A stretch of DNA of 64,000 nt from Rhodococcus maanshanensis NBRC 100610 (GTDB lineage Bacteria; Actinomycetota; Actinomycetes; Mycobacteriales; Mycobacteriaceae). The DNA is taken from positions 1-64,000 of the forward strand of contig NZ_BCXA01000021.1 of NCBI RefSeq assembly GCF_001894865.1. Reading direction: 5' to 3'. Positions 18,311 through 28,282 of the stretch are shown in pieces. The notes below the pieces were generated by a model. That model was not told the DNA's origin. It did not search any database and worked only from the letters and a program-made list of their open reading frames with translations. A program made the position numbers and the translations under genes. The first letter of the stretch is position 1. Each line of letters starts with the position of its first letter.

Positions 18311-19588
18311 TCAGTCGCGCCGCACCCGATACCGCAGGAACATCGGGAAGGCGAGACAGGCCAGCCCGACACCGATCACCACCAGCACCCCGCCGCCAGC
18401 CGCGGCGACCGCCGTGCCGAAGGCGAAGGCCGCCGCGCCGTGCAGGACGTCGCCGATCCGCGGCCCGCCCGCGACCACCACGATGAACACCCCCTGCAGC
18501 CGTCCGCGCATCTCGTCGGTCGCCACCTGCTGGAGCATGGTGCTGCGGAACGCGGCCGAGACCATGTCGACGGCACCGCCGAACGCGAGGAAGCCGAGGG
18601 CGACCCACAGCAGCACCGGGCTGCCGTCAGGGGTGGCGAACCCGACCGCGACACCGAAGCCCACCATCGCCAGGCCCCACGCCACGATGCAGGCCACCAC
18701 GGCCCTGCCCTGGTATCTGACCCCCGGTAGCCAGCCGGAGAACACGCCGCCGATCACGGCGCCGGCCGACATGGCCGCGAACAGCAGGCCGAGCGCGGCA
18801 CCGCCGCTCAGCGGGTCGCCGAAGCTCTCGTGCGCGATCTGGGGGAACAGCGCCCTCGGCATGCCGAAGACCATCGCGATGATGTCGACGACGAACGACG
18901 CGAGCAGCACCTTCTGCGTGGACAGGTACGCGAAGCCGTCGAGCACCGCCCGGAGGCCTGCCCTCGTGGTGGGTCCGGTCGGCGGCAGCGCGGGCAACCG
19001 CAGCACCGCCCACAGCGTCGCCATCAGCGCGATCGCGTCGACCAGGTAGAGCACCGCCAGCCCGGTCAACGGGACGAGCACGCCCGCCAGCAGCGGGCCC
19101 GCGATCGCGCCGAACTGGAAGACCGTCATGTTGAGCGAGTTGGCGGCGGGCAGCGCCCGCGAGGGCAGTAGTCGCGGGATGATCGCATTGCGGGTCGGCG
19201 AGTTCACCGCGAAGAACGCCTGCTGCAGCGAGAACAGCGCCAGCACCAGCCAGACGTTGTTCACCCCTGCCGCGGCCTGCACCCAGAACAGCACCGAGGT
19301 GACCGCGAGCCCGATCGTCGTGATCGTCATCAGCCTGCGGCGGTCCATCACATCGGCGAGCGCGCCGCCCCACAGCCCGAAGACAACGAGCGGGACCAGC
19401 CCGAACAGGCCGGTCAATCCGACATAGGCCGAACTCCTGGTGATCTCGTAGACCTGGAGCGGCACCAGCACGACGCTGATCTGGGCGCCGATCACGGTGA
19501 CGATGCTCGCCACCCACAGCCGACGGAAGTCCTGGTTCTGCAGCGGCGTGACGTCGGCCAGCAGCCGCCTGCGGGTGACCTCGGTCAA
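18311..19588 (-). CDS. MFS exporter (EntS-like, 12 TM)
   Basis: 425-aa major facilitator superfamily transporter of the MFS_3/EntS group, usually efflux proteins. About twelve membrane segments are visible. The loop after TM2 reads [14 protein letters not shown], the group's motif A, and [11 protein letters not shown] is its mate in the second half. The start appears to be TTG at 19588, which overlaps the pdxH stop as TTGA; the N-terminus [16 protein letters not shown] is typical a few residues later. Substrate unknown; siderophores and drugs are typical for relatives. Confidence 0.85.
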   Translation of the reverse strand: MTEVTRRRLLADVTPLQNQDFRRLWVASIVTVIGAQISVVLVPLQVYEITRSSAYVGLTGLFGLVPLVVFGLWGGALADVMDRRRLMTITTIGLAVTSVLFWVQAAAGVNNVWLVLALFSLQQAFFAVNSPTRNAIIPRLLPSRALPAANSLNMTVFQFGAIAGPLLAGVLVPLTGLAVLYLVDAIALMATLWAVLRLPALPPTGPTTRAGLRAVLDGFAYLSTQKVLLASFVVDIIAMVFGMPRALFPQIAHESFGDPLSGGAALGLLFAAMSAGAVIGGVFSGWLPGVRYQGRAVVACIVAWGLAMVGFGVAVGFATPDGSPVLLWVALGFLAFGGAVDMVSAAFRSTMLQQVATDEMRGRLQGVFIVVVAGGPRIGDVLHGAAAFAFGTAVAAAGGGVLVVIGVGLACLAFPMFLRYRVRRD

Positions 19589-20286
19589 GGCTGCAGTCGC
19601 TCCGAGGTCCAGACGCCGTCCGTCAGCGTGGTCTTCACCCGGTTGTGCATCCGGTTCGCCCTGCCCTGCCAGAACTCGACGCTGTCCGGCCGGAGCAGGA
19701 AGCCACCCCAGTTCGGGGGCACCGGCACGTCGTCGACGTCGGCGAACCTGGCCGTGACGTCGGCGAGCTGCGCCTCGAGCGCGCCGCGCGAGTCGATGGG
19801 ACTCGACTGGCGCGAGGCCCAGGCCCCGAGCTGAGACCCGCGTGGCCGGGTGCGCCAGTACTTCTCGGTCACCGCCGGGTCCACCCGGGAGACCGATCCC
19901 CTGACGGTCACCTGGTGGGCGAACGCGATCCAGGAGAAGGTGGCCGACGCATAGGGGAAGGCGGCCAGTTCACGCGCCTTGTTCGACTCGTAGTTGGTGT
20001 AGAACACCAGCCCGTCCTCGGAGAGCCCCTTGCACAGCACCGTCCGCGAGGCTGGCCTGCCCGCGGCGTCGACCGTGGCCAGCACCATCGCGTTGGGCTC
20101 GGCGATACCCGACGAGCGGGCCTGGTCCAGCCACCGGCGCAGCAGCGGGTACCACCCTCCTCGCAGCGATCCCGCACCGAGATTGCCCTCCGGCACAGCA
20201 GGATTCGGGTCCTGGTGTGCATAGCCGACCCGCATCGCGGCGAGATCGGGGTTCGCGGCGGACTCGGGCTCGGAATCGGGTGACAC
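19585..20286 (-). CDS. pdxH: pyridoxamine 5'-phosphate oxidase
   Basis: FMN-dependent enzyme that oxidises pyridoxamine or pyridoxine 5'-phosphate to pyridoxal 5'-phosphate. Diagnostic stretches: [25 protein letters not shown] (FMN and substrate site), [41 protein letters not shown], and the C-terminal [24 protein letters not shown]. The PLP-dependent SerC gene is close by. The start is uncertain: GTG 20286 (233 aa) is chosen because homologues carry about 17 residues before the MRxxY motif; a GTG further upstream is possible. Confidence 0.92.
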   Translation of the reverse strand: MSPDSEPESAANPDLAAMRVGYAHQDPNPAVPEGNLGAGSLRGGWYPLLRRWLDQARSSGIAEPNAMVLATVDAAGRPASRTVLCKGLSEDGLVFYTNYESNKARELAAFPYASATFSWIAFAHQVTVRGSVSRVDPAVTEKYWRTRPRGSQLGAWASRQSSPIDSRGALEAQLADVTARFADVDDVPVPPNWGGFLLRPDSVEFWQGRANRMHNRVKTTLTDGVWTSERLQP

Positions 20287-20524
20287 AGCCGATGACGTTA
20301 CTCCCGGGTACGTGCCGCTCACCCACGCCACGCAACGGGCTAGAGTTTGACCTGACCCACCCTGTCGACCATGGATCGCACCCGCGATTCCCGCGACGCA
20401 GGGCTACCAGTCACGGCGGCGTAGAGCCTGCACACCATGCATGCGCCCCGCACGACGGCGATGACTTAGGCGGAGCAGCCCGGACCGGGCGAATACCGAA
20501 GACGACGAGGAGAGTCCACGAGCA

Positions 20525-21649
20525 ATGGCAGCGAGCGCGGCAGTACCCGAGGATTTTGTCAGCGGTCTCGAGGGCGTCGTCGCCTTCACCACCGACATCG
20601 CCGAGCCTGACAAGGACGGTGGCGCGCTGCGCTACCGCGGGGTCGACATCGAGGACCTGGTCGCTCGCGGCGTCACCTTCGGCGACGTCTGGGCCCTGCT
20701 CGTCGACGGCCAGTTCGGCCAGGGCCTGCCGCCCGCCGAGCCGTTCCCGCTGCCGATCCACACCGGCGACGTCCGCGTCGACGTGCAGGCCGGCCTGGCC
20801 ATGCTCGCGCCGATCTGGGGATACCAGCCGCTGCTCGACATCGACGACGACACCGCCCGCGAGCAGCTCGCGCGTGCCTCGGTGATGGCGCTGTCCTACG
20901 TGGCGCAGTCGGCCCGCGGCGTCTACCAGCCCGCCGTGCCGCAGAAGGTCATCGACGAATGCCCCACCGTCACCGCACGTTTCATGACCCGCTGGAAGGG
21001 TGACCCGGACCCGGCGCACACCGAGGCCATCGACGCGTACTGGGTCTCCGCCGCCGAGCACGGCATGAACGCCTCCACCTTCACCGCCCGGGTCATCGCC
21101 TCCACCGGCGCCGACGTCGCGGCCTCGCTCTCCGGCGCCATCGGCGCGATGTCCGGCCCGCTGCACGGCGGCGCCCCGGCCCGCGTCCTCCCGATGATCG
21201 AGGAGACCGAGAAGAGCGGCGACGCCCGCGCGCTGGTCAAGGGCATCCTGGACCGCAAGGAGAAGCTGATGGGCTTCGGGCACCGCGTGTACCGCGCCGA
21301 GGACCCCCGCGCCCGCGTGCTCCGCGCCACCGCCAAGCGCCTGAACGCGCCCCGCTACGAGGCCGCCGCCGCACTCGAACAGGCCGCCCTCGCCGAGCTG
21401 CGCGAGCGTCGCCCCGACCGCGCGATCGAGACGAACGTCGAGTTCTGGGCCGCCGTCATCCTCGACTTCGCCGAGGTCCCGGCGCACATGATGCCCGCGA
21501 TGTTCACCTGTGGCCGCACCGCGGGCTGGTGTGCGCACATCATGGAGCAGAAGCGTCTCGGCAAGCTGGTCCGCCCGGCCGCCATCTACACCGGACCCGA
21601 GCCCCGCACCCCCGAGTCCGTCCAGGGCTGGGACCAGATCGCAGGCTGA
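20525..21649 (+). CDS. citA: citrate synthase 2 (CitA-type)
   Basis: 374-aa second citrate synthase, matching the M. tuberculosis CitA (Rv0889c) type. H214 (GPLHGGAPAR) and H253 (GFGHRVYRAEDP) are present, and NVEFWAAVILD replaces the usual NVDFY, so the catalytic acid is Glu rather than Asp. Some relatives also use propionyl-CoA (2-methylcitrate synthase), and a propionyl-CoA synthetase gene lies 17 kb away, but specificity cannot be decided here. The ribosome-binding site gaggagag precedes the ATG. The 238-bp upstream region holds its promoter and that of the divergent pdxH. Confidence 0.9.
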   Translation: MAASAAVPEDFVSGLEGVVAFTTDIAEPDKDGGALRYRGVDIEDLVARGVTFGDVWALLVDGQFGQGLPPAEPFPLPIHTGDVRVDVQAGLAMLAPIWGYQPLLDIDDDTAREQLARASVMALSYVAQSARGVYQPAVPQKVIDECPTVTARFMTRWKGDPDPAHTEAIDAYWVSAAEHGMNASTFTARVIASTGADVAASLSGAIGAMSGPLHGGAPARVLPMIEETEKSGDARALVKGILDRKEKLMGFGHRVYRAEDPRARVLRATAKRLNAPRYEAAAALEQAALAELRERRPDRAIETNVEFWAAVILDFAEVPAHMMPAMFTCGRTAGWCAHIMEQKRLGKLVRPAAIYTGPEPRTPESVQGWDQIAG

Positions 21650-22816
<1,167 letters not shown>

Positions 22817-22833
22817 GTCGAACCCAGCACATC

Positions 22834-22868
22834 GGTCAGCCCCCGGCACTTCCTGCCGGGGGCTGACC
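22834..22868 (+). terminator. strong hairpin terminator after serC
   Basis: GGTCAGCCCCCGGCA (22834-22848) and TGCCGGGGGCTGACC (22854-22868) form a perfect 15-bp stem with loop CTTCC, followed by gctttg. It starts 18 bp after the serC stop. Its outer arms (GGTCAGCCCCCG) are shared with the terminator at 25381. Confidence 0.9.
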
Positions 22869-22969
22869 GCTTTGTGACGCGAGTTGCTCTCACGGCGACT
22901 TGGCGCACATCTCGACCCGACGATGACAGGATCGGCAGCGACTGACATCGATTGGGAGGGAATCGTTTC

Positions 22970-23500
22970 ATGTTCAAACGCAGTTTCGTCGTCCTCGCCG
23001 CACTCACCCTGACCGCGTTCGCCGCGGGATGTGGGAGCGACTCCTCGGACACGTCCACGACCACGACTTCGGCGGCGACGTCGACCACGGCCGCGCCGAC
23101 CACCACTGCCGCGCCCGCGAGCCCGGCAGCACTGCCGCCGGTGGTCGTTCCCGTGTCGCCCGGCCCGGTCTCGCCCGCACCGGTGGTGTCGCCTGCGCCG
23201 GGACCCGTCGGCGCGGACGGCTCCACCGGCAACAACCTCAGCACCGAATACTGTGCGCGCAACCAGGATCCGGGGTGCCCCATCGGCAGCTACGTGGCGC
23301 CGGACGCCATCCCGCACCCCGACGGCAGCGGAAAGTACGTCCCGTGTGAGGGCACCATCTGCACCAACCCGAACCACGGCGCCGGGACCGACCCGCAGCA
23401 GAACGGCGGCGCTGTGATGCAGAACCCGAACGGCGACGGCACCGACGTCCCCTGTGAGGGCACCATCTGCACCAACCCGAACAACGGCGCGGGTGGGTAG
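22970..23500 (+). CDS. secreted lipoprotein with Cys-containing repeats
   Basis: 176-aa putative lipoprotein. A signal sequence (KRSFVVLAALTLTAF) leads to a lipobox-like AAGC at about residue 21. A Ser/Thr/Ala/Pro-rich linker of about 60 residues follows, then a Cys-rich C-terminal part with two copies of VPCEGTICTNPN (starting near 23338 and 23448), and a related CxxxxDPGCP segment earlier. The ATG at 22970 has a gggaggg site. The layout suggests a cell-wall-spanning lipoprotein displaying a disulfide-bonded head. Family not recognised. Confidence 0.8.
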   Translation: MFKRSFVVLAALTLTAFAAGCGSDSSDTSTTTTSAATSTTAAPTTTAAPASPAALPPVVVPVSPGPVSPAPVVSPAPGPVGADGSTGNNLSTEYCARNQDPGCPIGSYVAPDAIPHPDGSGKYVPCEGTICTNPNHGAGTDPQQNGGAVMQNPNGDGTDVPCEGTICTNPNNGAGG

Positions 23501-23502
23501 CC

Positions 23503-23691
23503 CTAGGGCCCGGTGATCGTGGTCAGGAAACTCGCTCGGATGTCGTCGCGGCCCGCCGCCTCGAGCAACGCGGAGAAGGCGGTTGCCTCCTCCGCGGATG
23601 CACGGCGGGCCGTGTCGGCGAGGAATGTCGGGTCGTCGAACAGGTCGGCAACGGCGTCGGCCGCACGGGCCAGGGTGAAGATGTCGTACAT
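23503..23691 (-). CDS. small hypothetical protein (62 aa)
   Basis: 62-residue acidic, helical protein (YDIFTLARAADAVADLFDDP start) with no signal or membrane segment. Codon bias fits a real gene. It ends in a near-interlock with the convergent lipoprotein gene (stops 3 bp apart). An AGGATCG precedes its ATG, and an iron-box-like site lies about 60 bp upstream. I do not recognise the family. Confidence 0.55.
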   Translation of the reverse strand: MYDIFTLARAADAVADLFDDPTFLADTARRASAEEATAFSALLEAAGRDDIRASFLTTITGP

Positions 23692-23748
23692 GGGAGATCG
23701 ATCCTGACAACTACGGCGAACACGACAGAAGACTTAGCATGCCCTTCA

Positions 23749-23767
23749 TTAGGGCTGCCTAAGTAAA
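23749..23767 (-). promoter_or_regulatory. candidate IdeR/DtxR iron box
   Basis: Read on the minus strand, this 19-mer TTTACTTAGGCAGCCCTAA agrees at 13 of 19 positions with the IdeR/DtxR consensus TTAGGTTAGGCTAACCTAA (quoted from memory). It sits about 60 bp before the small minus-strand gene and about 170 bp before the EthA-like gene, in a clearly AT-richer stretch (23700-23930). Suggestive only. Confidence 0.35.
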
Positions 23768-23932
23768 GGTACACAAGGGCCTCGCCTCAATAGTTGTGTC
23801 CTCAATCACACGTAGATACCTGCTGGCAGGCGGCCGATTGAACACCCGGCGCCGATCCCCGCCACGCCGGAACCGAAACATATGCGGTACCGTCGATCAC
23901 ACATACATTGACCATCTCCGAGGAGGTCCGCC

Positions 23933-25378
23933 GTGACCGAACACATCGACGTGCTGATCGTCGGTGCCGGACTGTCCGGGATCGGCGCCGCCCACCAGAT
24001 CCAGGCCAAGTTCCCCGCCCGATCGTTCGCGATCTTCGAGTCCCGCGACGCCATCGGGGGCACCTGGGACCTGTTCCGCTACCCCGGGATCCGGTCGGAC
24101 TCCGACATGCAGACGCTCGGCTATCGGTTCCGACCCTGGACGGACGAGAAATCGATCGCGGACGGCCCTGCCATCCTGGAGTACGTCCGCGACACCGCCC
24201 GCGAGGCAGGCATCGACAAGCAGATCCGCTTCGGACACCGCGTGGTCCGCGCCCGGTGGTCGAGCGAGGACGCCAGGTGGACCGTCGACGCGACCCACGG
24301 GGACGACACTGTCACGGTCACCTGCGACTTCCTGTACGTCTGCAGCGGTTACTACCGCTACGACCAGGGATTCACGCCGAATTTCGAAGGCACCGACCGC
24401 TTTCGGGGCCGGATCGTGCATCCCCAGCACTGGCCCGAGGATCTCGACTACACCGGCAAGAAGGTCGTCGTCATCGGCAGCGGCGCCACCGCCGTCACCC
24501 TGGTCCCGTCTATGTCCGACCGGGCCGAGCACGTGACGATGCTCCAGCGCTGCCCCACCTACATCGCCGCCCTGCCCGCCAAGGACCCGACCACCAACGG
24601 GCTGCGGCGTCTGCTCGGCGACAGGCTCTCCTACCCGATCGCCCGATGGAAGAACGTCGCGTTCTCCACCTTCACCTACCAGCTCAGCCAGCGGCAGCCG
24701 CGCCTGGTCAAGTGGTACCTCCGGAGGGCCCAGCAGCGTGCTCTGCCCGCGGGGTACGACATCGACACCCACTTCACGCCGAGCTACAACCCCTGGGATC
24801 AGCGGATGTGCCTGGTGCCGGACGGCGACCTGTTCCGGGCCATCCGGCACGGCAGGGCATCGGTGGTCACCGACCGGATCGCCACCTTCACCGAGCGGGG
24901 ACTCGAGCTCGAGTCCGGCCAGGAGCTCGCGGCGGACGTGATCGTGACCGCCACCGGCCTGAACCTGCTCGCGTTCGGCGGGATCGAGTTCACCGTCGAC
25001 GGCCGCGAGGTGTCGCTGCCGGACACCCTCGCCTACAAGGGCATGATGCTCAGCGACGTGCCCAACTTCGCCTTCACGGTCGGCTACACCAACGCGTCAT
25101 GGACGCTCAAGGCCGACCTCGTCGCCGACTACGTGTGCAGGCTGCTCGCGCACATGGATCGGCAGGGTCACACGGTGTGCGTGCCGACCAACGACGACCC
25201 GTCATTGACCACCCGGCCGCTGCTCGATTTCGCCGCCGGCTACGTCCAGCGCTCGATCGACGAGTTCCCCAGGACCGGCACCAAGGCGCCGTGGCAGCTC
25301 GGCATGAGCTACGCGCACGATGTGGTGACGCTGCGGCACGGTCGGCTCGAGGACGACGCGATGCAGTTCAGCTCCTGA
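23933..25378 (+). CDS. ethA: EthA-type flavin monooxygenase (Baeyer-Villiger)
   Basis: 481-aa FAD- and NADPH-dependent monooxygenase, close along its length to M. tuberculosis EthA (Rv3854c), which oxidises ketones to esters and activates thioamides such as ethionamide. FAD motif GAGLSG at residues 11-16, GGTWDLFRYPGIRSDSDM, the Baeyer-Villiger fingerprint FRGRIVHPQHWP, and the NADPH motif VIGSGATAVTLVP. The GTG start has a strong gaggaggt site. The EthR repressor gene that neighbours ethA in mycobacteria is not here. The gene ends at a perfect 16-bp hairpin. Confidence 0.92.
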   Translation: MTEHIDVLIVGAGLSGIGAAHQIQAKFPARSFAIFESRDAIGGTWDLFRYPGIRSDSDMQTLGYRFRPWTDEKSIADGPAILEYVRDTAREAGIDKQIRFGHRVVRARWSSEDARWTVDATHGDDTVTVTCDFLYVCSGYYRYDQGFTPNFEGTDRFRGRIVHPQHWPEDLDYTGKKVVVIGSGATAVTLVPSMSDRAEHVTMLQRCPTYIAALPAKDPTTNGLRRLLGDRLSYPIARWKNVAFSTFTYQLSQRQPRLVKWYLRRAQQRALPAGYDIDTHFTPSYNPWDQRMCLVPDGDLFRAIRHGRASVVTDRIATFTERGLELESGQELAADVIVTATGLNLLAFGGIEFTVDGREVSLPDTLAYKGMMLSDVPNFAFTVGYTNASWTLKADLVADYVCRLLAHMDRQGHTVCVPTNDDPSLTTRPLLDFAAGYVQRSIDEFPRTGTKAPWQLGMSYAHDVVTLRHGRLEDDAMQFSS

Positions 25379-25380
25379 AA

Positions 25381-25417
25381 CAGGTCAGCCCCCGACATCA
25401 CGTCGGGGGCTGACCTG
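25381..25417. terminator. bidirectional hairpin terminator
   Basis: CAGGTCAGCCCCCGAC (25381-25396) pairs perfectly with GTCGGGGGCTGACCTG (25402-25417), loop ATCAC. It is placed between the convergent ethA-like and ridA-like genes and can stop both transcripts. Confidence 0.88.
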
Positions 25418-25434
25418 GTGCAGCGAGTGGAGAT

Positions 25435-25824
25435 CTACTCCGCGATGATCGCGTCGGCTTCGATCTCGACCAGCAGGGCGGGATCGATGAGCGCGCTCAC
25501 CTCGAGGATCGTGGTGGCGGGGCGGATCTCGCCGAAGACCTCACCGTGCGCGAGACCGGCCTCTTCCCAGCGGCTCATGTCGGTGAGGTAGATCCGGGTG
25601 CGGATGACGTCCTCGGGCTTCGCGCCCGCCTCGGCGAGGGCGGCGACGATCCGGCTGACCGCCTCACGGGTCTGCTCGGCGAGGCTGTCGCCGCCGACCG
25701 GGCCGTCGGGGCCCGACGCGGTGGTACCGGACACCGACACCTGCTGGCCGATGCGGACGGCCCGCGAGTATCCGATCTTCGACTCCCAGTCGGAGCCGGA
25801 CGAGATGTTGTTTCGATTCGACAT
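25435..25824 (-). CDS. RidA/YjgF family protein
   Basis: 129-aa protein of the RidA superfamily, whose best-known members hydrolyse reactive enamine/imine intermediates from PLP enzymes. Seen: GYSRAVRIGQQVSVSGTTA, the helix EQTREAVSRIVAALAEAGA, VIRTRIYLTDMSRWEEAG, and PATTILEVSALIDPALLVEIEADAI. The substrate-binding arginine expected in true RidA (R in xxPxRxxxxV) appears replaced here (RPATTILEV), so it may be a Rid2/Rid6-type relative. Probable operon with the deaminase gene 40 bp upstream. Confidence 0.85.
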   Translation of the reverse strand: MSNRNNISSGSDWESKIGYSRAVRIGQQVSVSGTTASGPDGPVGGDSLAEQTREAVSRIVAALAEAGAKPEDVIRTRIYLTDMSRWEEAGLAHGEVFGEIRPATTILEVSALIDPALLVEIEADAIIAE

Positions 25825-25864
25825 GGCGCTGATTCTGTCAGGCCGCCGAGTCGCCTTCCGCAGG

Positions 25865-26350
25865 CTAGTCCGGGTTCGCCGCCACGAATCGCCGGAACGG
25901 GTCGAGCGCCTCGTCCCCGAGGTTGGGTCCACTCACCTCGATGCCGGCATCGGCGGACGCGATGACATCGGCACACCCGAGGCCGAACCGCGGTCCACTC
26001 TCGAGGATCGCGCCGAACTCCGCGGCCGAGGCCGCGAACACGACCCGGCTCACCCCCGCCCACACCATCGCCGCGCCGCACATCGGGCACGGCTCCCCGC
26101 TCGCGTACACGGTGCTGCCGACCAGGTCGTCCGTGCGGCCCTCCGCGCACGCGGTGGTGATGGCGTCGAGTTCCGCGTGCTCGGTCACGTCACCGGAGGT
26201 GGCAACGGAATTGGCACCCTCGCTGATCACCTGGCCGTCCGCGCCGACCGCCACCGCGCCGAATGGCCGGTTGCCTGCCTCCCCGGTCTCGTTCGCGAGC
26301 TCGATCGCCCTGCGCAGGTGCGCGAGGTCATCGGCATCGAGGCCAGTCAT
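25865..26350 (-). CDS. nucleoside/guanine deaminase (CDA-fold)
   Basis: 161-aa zinc-dependent deaminase. The Zn and catalytic motif HAE is at 58-60 (TEHAELDAI) and PCPMC at 87-91, the arrangement of guanine deaminase and tRNA-adenosine deaminase families; the short C-terminus and RPFGAVAV start favour the guanine-deaminase-like group. It would turn guanine to xanthine in purine salvage; a purine permease gene lies 8 kb away. Its ATG directly abuts the stop of the upstream membrane-protein gene. Confidence 0.87.
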   Translation of the reverse strand: MTGLDADDLAHLRRAIELANETGEAGNRPFGAVAVGADGQVISEGANSVATSGDVTEHAELDAITTACAEGRTDDLVGSTVYASGEPCPMCGAAMVWAGVSRVVFAASAAEFGAILESGPRFGLGCADVIASADAGIEVSGPNLGDEALDPFRRFVAANPD

Positions 26351-27127
26351 CTACTCATCCTTTCGCAGAAATGCCTGTGCGGCGATCCCCGCCGCGATGA
26401 AGGTGTACCCCAACCAGCCGGGGCCGTCGTCGGCGGTCAGGATCAGGATGCCGACCGGGATCAGCCACACCGCCAGCGGGGCCAGCAGCGCGCTGAGCGG
26501 TGGCCGCGGATCCTCCGGATACCAGGCCGAGAACTGCAGCGCGATCAGCATCGCCGCGGTCTGGATCACCCACCCCGTCCACAGGTTGTCGCTGTCGCGC
26601 AGCACCGCATCGCCGTAGAACCCGGCGATCGCGGCGACCAGGAACGCCGCGGCCCACACGCCGGTGATCACGTAGTTGATCCGCAGGAACCGCGGCGTCT
26701 GCCAGTACTGCTCGTCCACCTCCTCGCGCGCGTACTGGATGGTGAACGGCATCCGGGCCAGCATCGAGCCGACCGCGATGACGACCAGCGTGATGTTCGC
26801 GATCTCGCCGATCCAGGTCTCCATCCAGTCCTGCCCCGCCTCGTCGAGCAGGAAATGGAGAACCAACAGCGCCGCGAAGAACACGACGTCGATCACGCCG
26901 AGCAGTTTCAGGGACCGCCCGCGCAGCAGATCGACGACCACGAACAACACCGAGAGGGACAGCGCGATCCCGGCCGCCCAGGCGAGGCGCCCCGGCCCCT
27001 CGACGACCGCGAGCACGATCCACGGGGCGAGCCCGGTCAGCGGGCCGTCCAGCATCGCCCCGAGCGCATCCCACGCTCGGCGCATTGGCGAGGAACCTGC
27101 CCGTGTCTCCGGAGCCTTCTCGATCAT
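26351..27127 (-). CDS. multi-pass membrane protein of unknown function
   Basis: 258-aa integral membrane protein with about seven hydrophobic segments. A soluble loop in the middle reads PFTIQYAREEVDEQYWQTPRF, reminiscent of a conserved Rossmann-free membrane family seen beside metabolic genes, but I cannot name it. The ATG at 27127 is followed by a hydrophilic 25-residue lead. Its TAG stop abuts the deaminase start, so the two are coupled. Confidence 0.75.
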   Translation of the reverse strand: MIEKAPETRAGSSPMRRAWDALGAMLDGPLTGLAPWIVLAVVEGPGRLAWAAGIALSLSVLFVVVDLLRGRSLKLLGVIDVVFFAALLVLHFLLDEAGQDWMETWIGEIANITLVVIAVGSMLARMPFTIQYAREEVDEQYWQTPRFLRINYVITGVWAAAFLVAAIAGFYGDAVLRDSDNLWTGWVIQTAAMLIALQFSAWYPEDPRPPLSALLAPLAVWLIPVGILILTADDGPGWLGYTFIAAGIAAQAFLRKDE

Positions 27128-27325
27128 CGCCCTGCCCCCGCCGGTCCGACCACGCCCGATTCCCTGAGGGTAGACCCGATTCCGACAGAATTTCGGCCAG
27201 AGACAATAGCGCGCCCCGAATCAAACCGGTCGACCGGGCGAGGCGTGTCCTGACCCGACCCCCATCACGGGTCGATTACAGTCGGCAAGGGCGAAATCGC
27301 GAGCTACGCGATGAGGGAGGTCACG

Positions 27326-28195
27326 GTGCGAGAACTTCGAGTGATCGGACTTGAGCCCGACGGAACGCACATCGTGTGTGCCGACAGCGAGAGCGGCGAA
27401 CGCTTTCGCGTACCCGCCGACGACAAGCTTCGCGCCGCCTCGAGGGGCGACGTCGCCCGATTCGGGCAGATCGAGATCGAGACCGAGAGCCGAATCCGAC
27501 CGCGCGACATCCAGGCCCGCATCCGAGCAGGTGCCACCGTCGAGCAGGTGGCGACCGAGGCCGGGGTGTCGGTCAAGAAGATCGAGAGCTTCGCGCACCC
27601 GGTGCTGCTCGAACGCTCGCGTGCCGCCGAGATGGCGCAGGCCGGTCACCCGGTGCGCGAGAACGGCCCAACCGTCCTCACCCTGGCCGAGATCGTCGGC
27701 CTCGCCTTCCGCGCCCGCGGCCACAACCTCGACGAGGCCCAGTGGGACGCGTGGCGCGACGACGAGGGCCACTGGATCGCCCAACTCGAATGGCAGGCCG
27801 GGCGCACCCGCAATGCGGCGCACTGGCGTTTCCAGCCGGACTCCCACGGCGGCACCATCGCACCACTCGACGCGGCCGCGACCGACCTGATCGACCCCGA
27901 TTTCGGGCGCCCGCTGCGCGGACTCGCCCCGATCGCCGCCGAGGACCCGCACTCCCCCGTCCTCGAAGCCGTGATCGAGGCCGAGGTCGAGGAGGAGATG
28001 GCGGAGTCCGAGCCACTGGAACCCGGCGCCATGGATTCCCTCTTCGAGGAGGAGGACATCGTCCACCCCGAGGACGAGGAGCACCAGCCGAAGCCGGCGC
28101 CGCAGCACCAGGGCGCCAAGGACAAGCGCGGCAAGCCCTCCCTGCCGTCCTGGGACGACGTCCTGCTCGGCGTGCGCAGCAGCGGTCGCGGCTGA
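27326..28195 (+). CDS. sepH: cell-division regulator SepH (DUF3071)
   Basis: 289-aa SepH, which in Streptomyces and mycobacteria binds FtsZ and promotes its assembly. The N-terminal DUF3071 core (residues 1-170) holds a helix-turn-helix (SRIRPRDIQARIRAGATVEQVATEAGVSVKKIE) followed by an acidic, low-complexity tail and a conserved C-terminal SLPSWDDVLLGVR. The GTG at 27326 is preferred over the ATG at 27311 because gggagg lies five bases before it and homologues begin at (M)RELRV. It is syntenic with Rv0883c next to serC in M. tuberculosis. Confidence 0.93.
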   Translation: MRELRVIGLEPDGTHIVCADSESGERFRVPADDKLRAASRGDVARFGQIEIETESRIRPRDIQARIRAGATVEQVATEAGVSVKKIESFAHPVLLERSRAAEMAQAGHPVRENGPTVLTLAEIVGLAFRARGHNLDEAQWDAWRDDEGHWIAQLEWQAGRTRNAAHWRFQPDSHGGTIAPLDAAATDLIDPDFGRPLRGLAPIAAEDPHSPVLEAVIEAEVEEEMAESEPLEPGAMDSLFEEEDIVHPEDEEHQPKPAPQHQGAKDKRGKPSLPSWDDVLLGVRSSGRG

Positions 28196-28227
28196 CCGAT
28201 ACCCGGGCCCGCTCCCGCCACCGGGAT

Positions 28228-28258
28228 CACTTAGAGTTACGCCGAGTAACACTAAGTG
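28228..28258. promoter_or_regulatory. 31-bp near-perfect inverted repeat (operator candidate)
   Basis: CACTTAGAGTTAC (28228-28240), spacer GCCGA, GTAACACTAAGTG (28246-28258): 12 of 13 arm positions pair. It ends 24 bp before the start of the hydrolase gene and starts 32 bp after the sepH stop. Its size fits a dimeric TetR/GntR operator better than a terminator: it has AT-rich arms and no U tract. Confidence 0.6.
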
Positions 28259-28282
28259 CCCAGAGTGAGCAGGGGGAAGACT

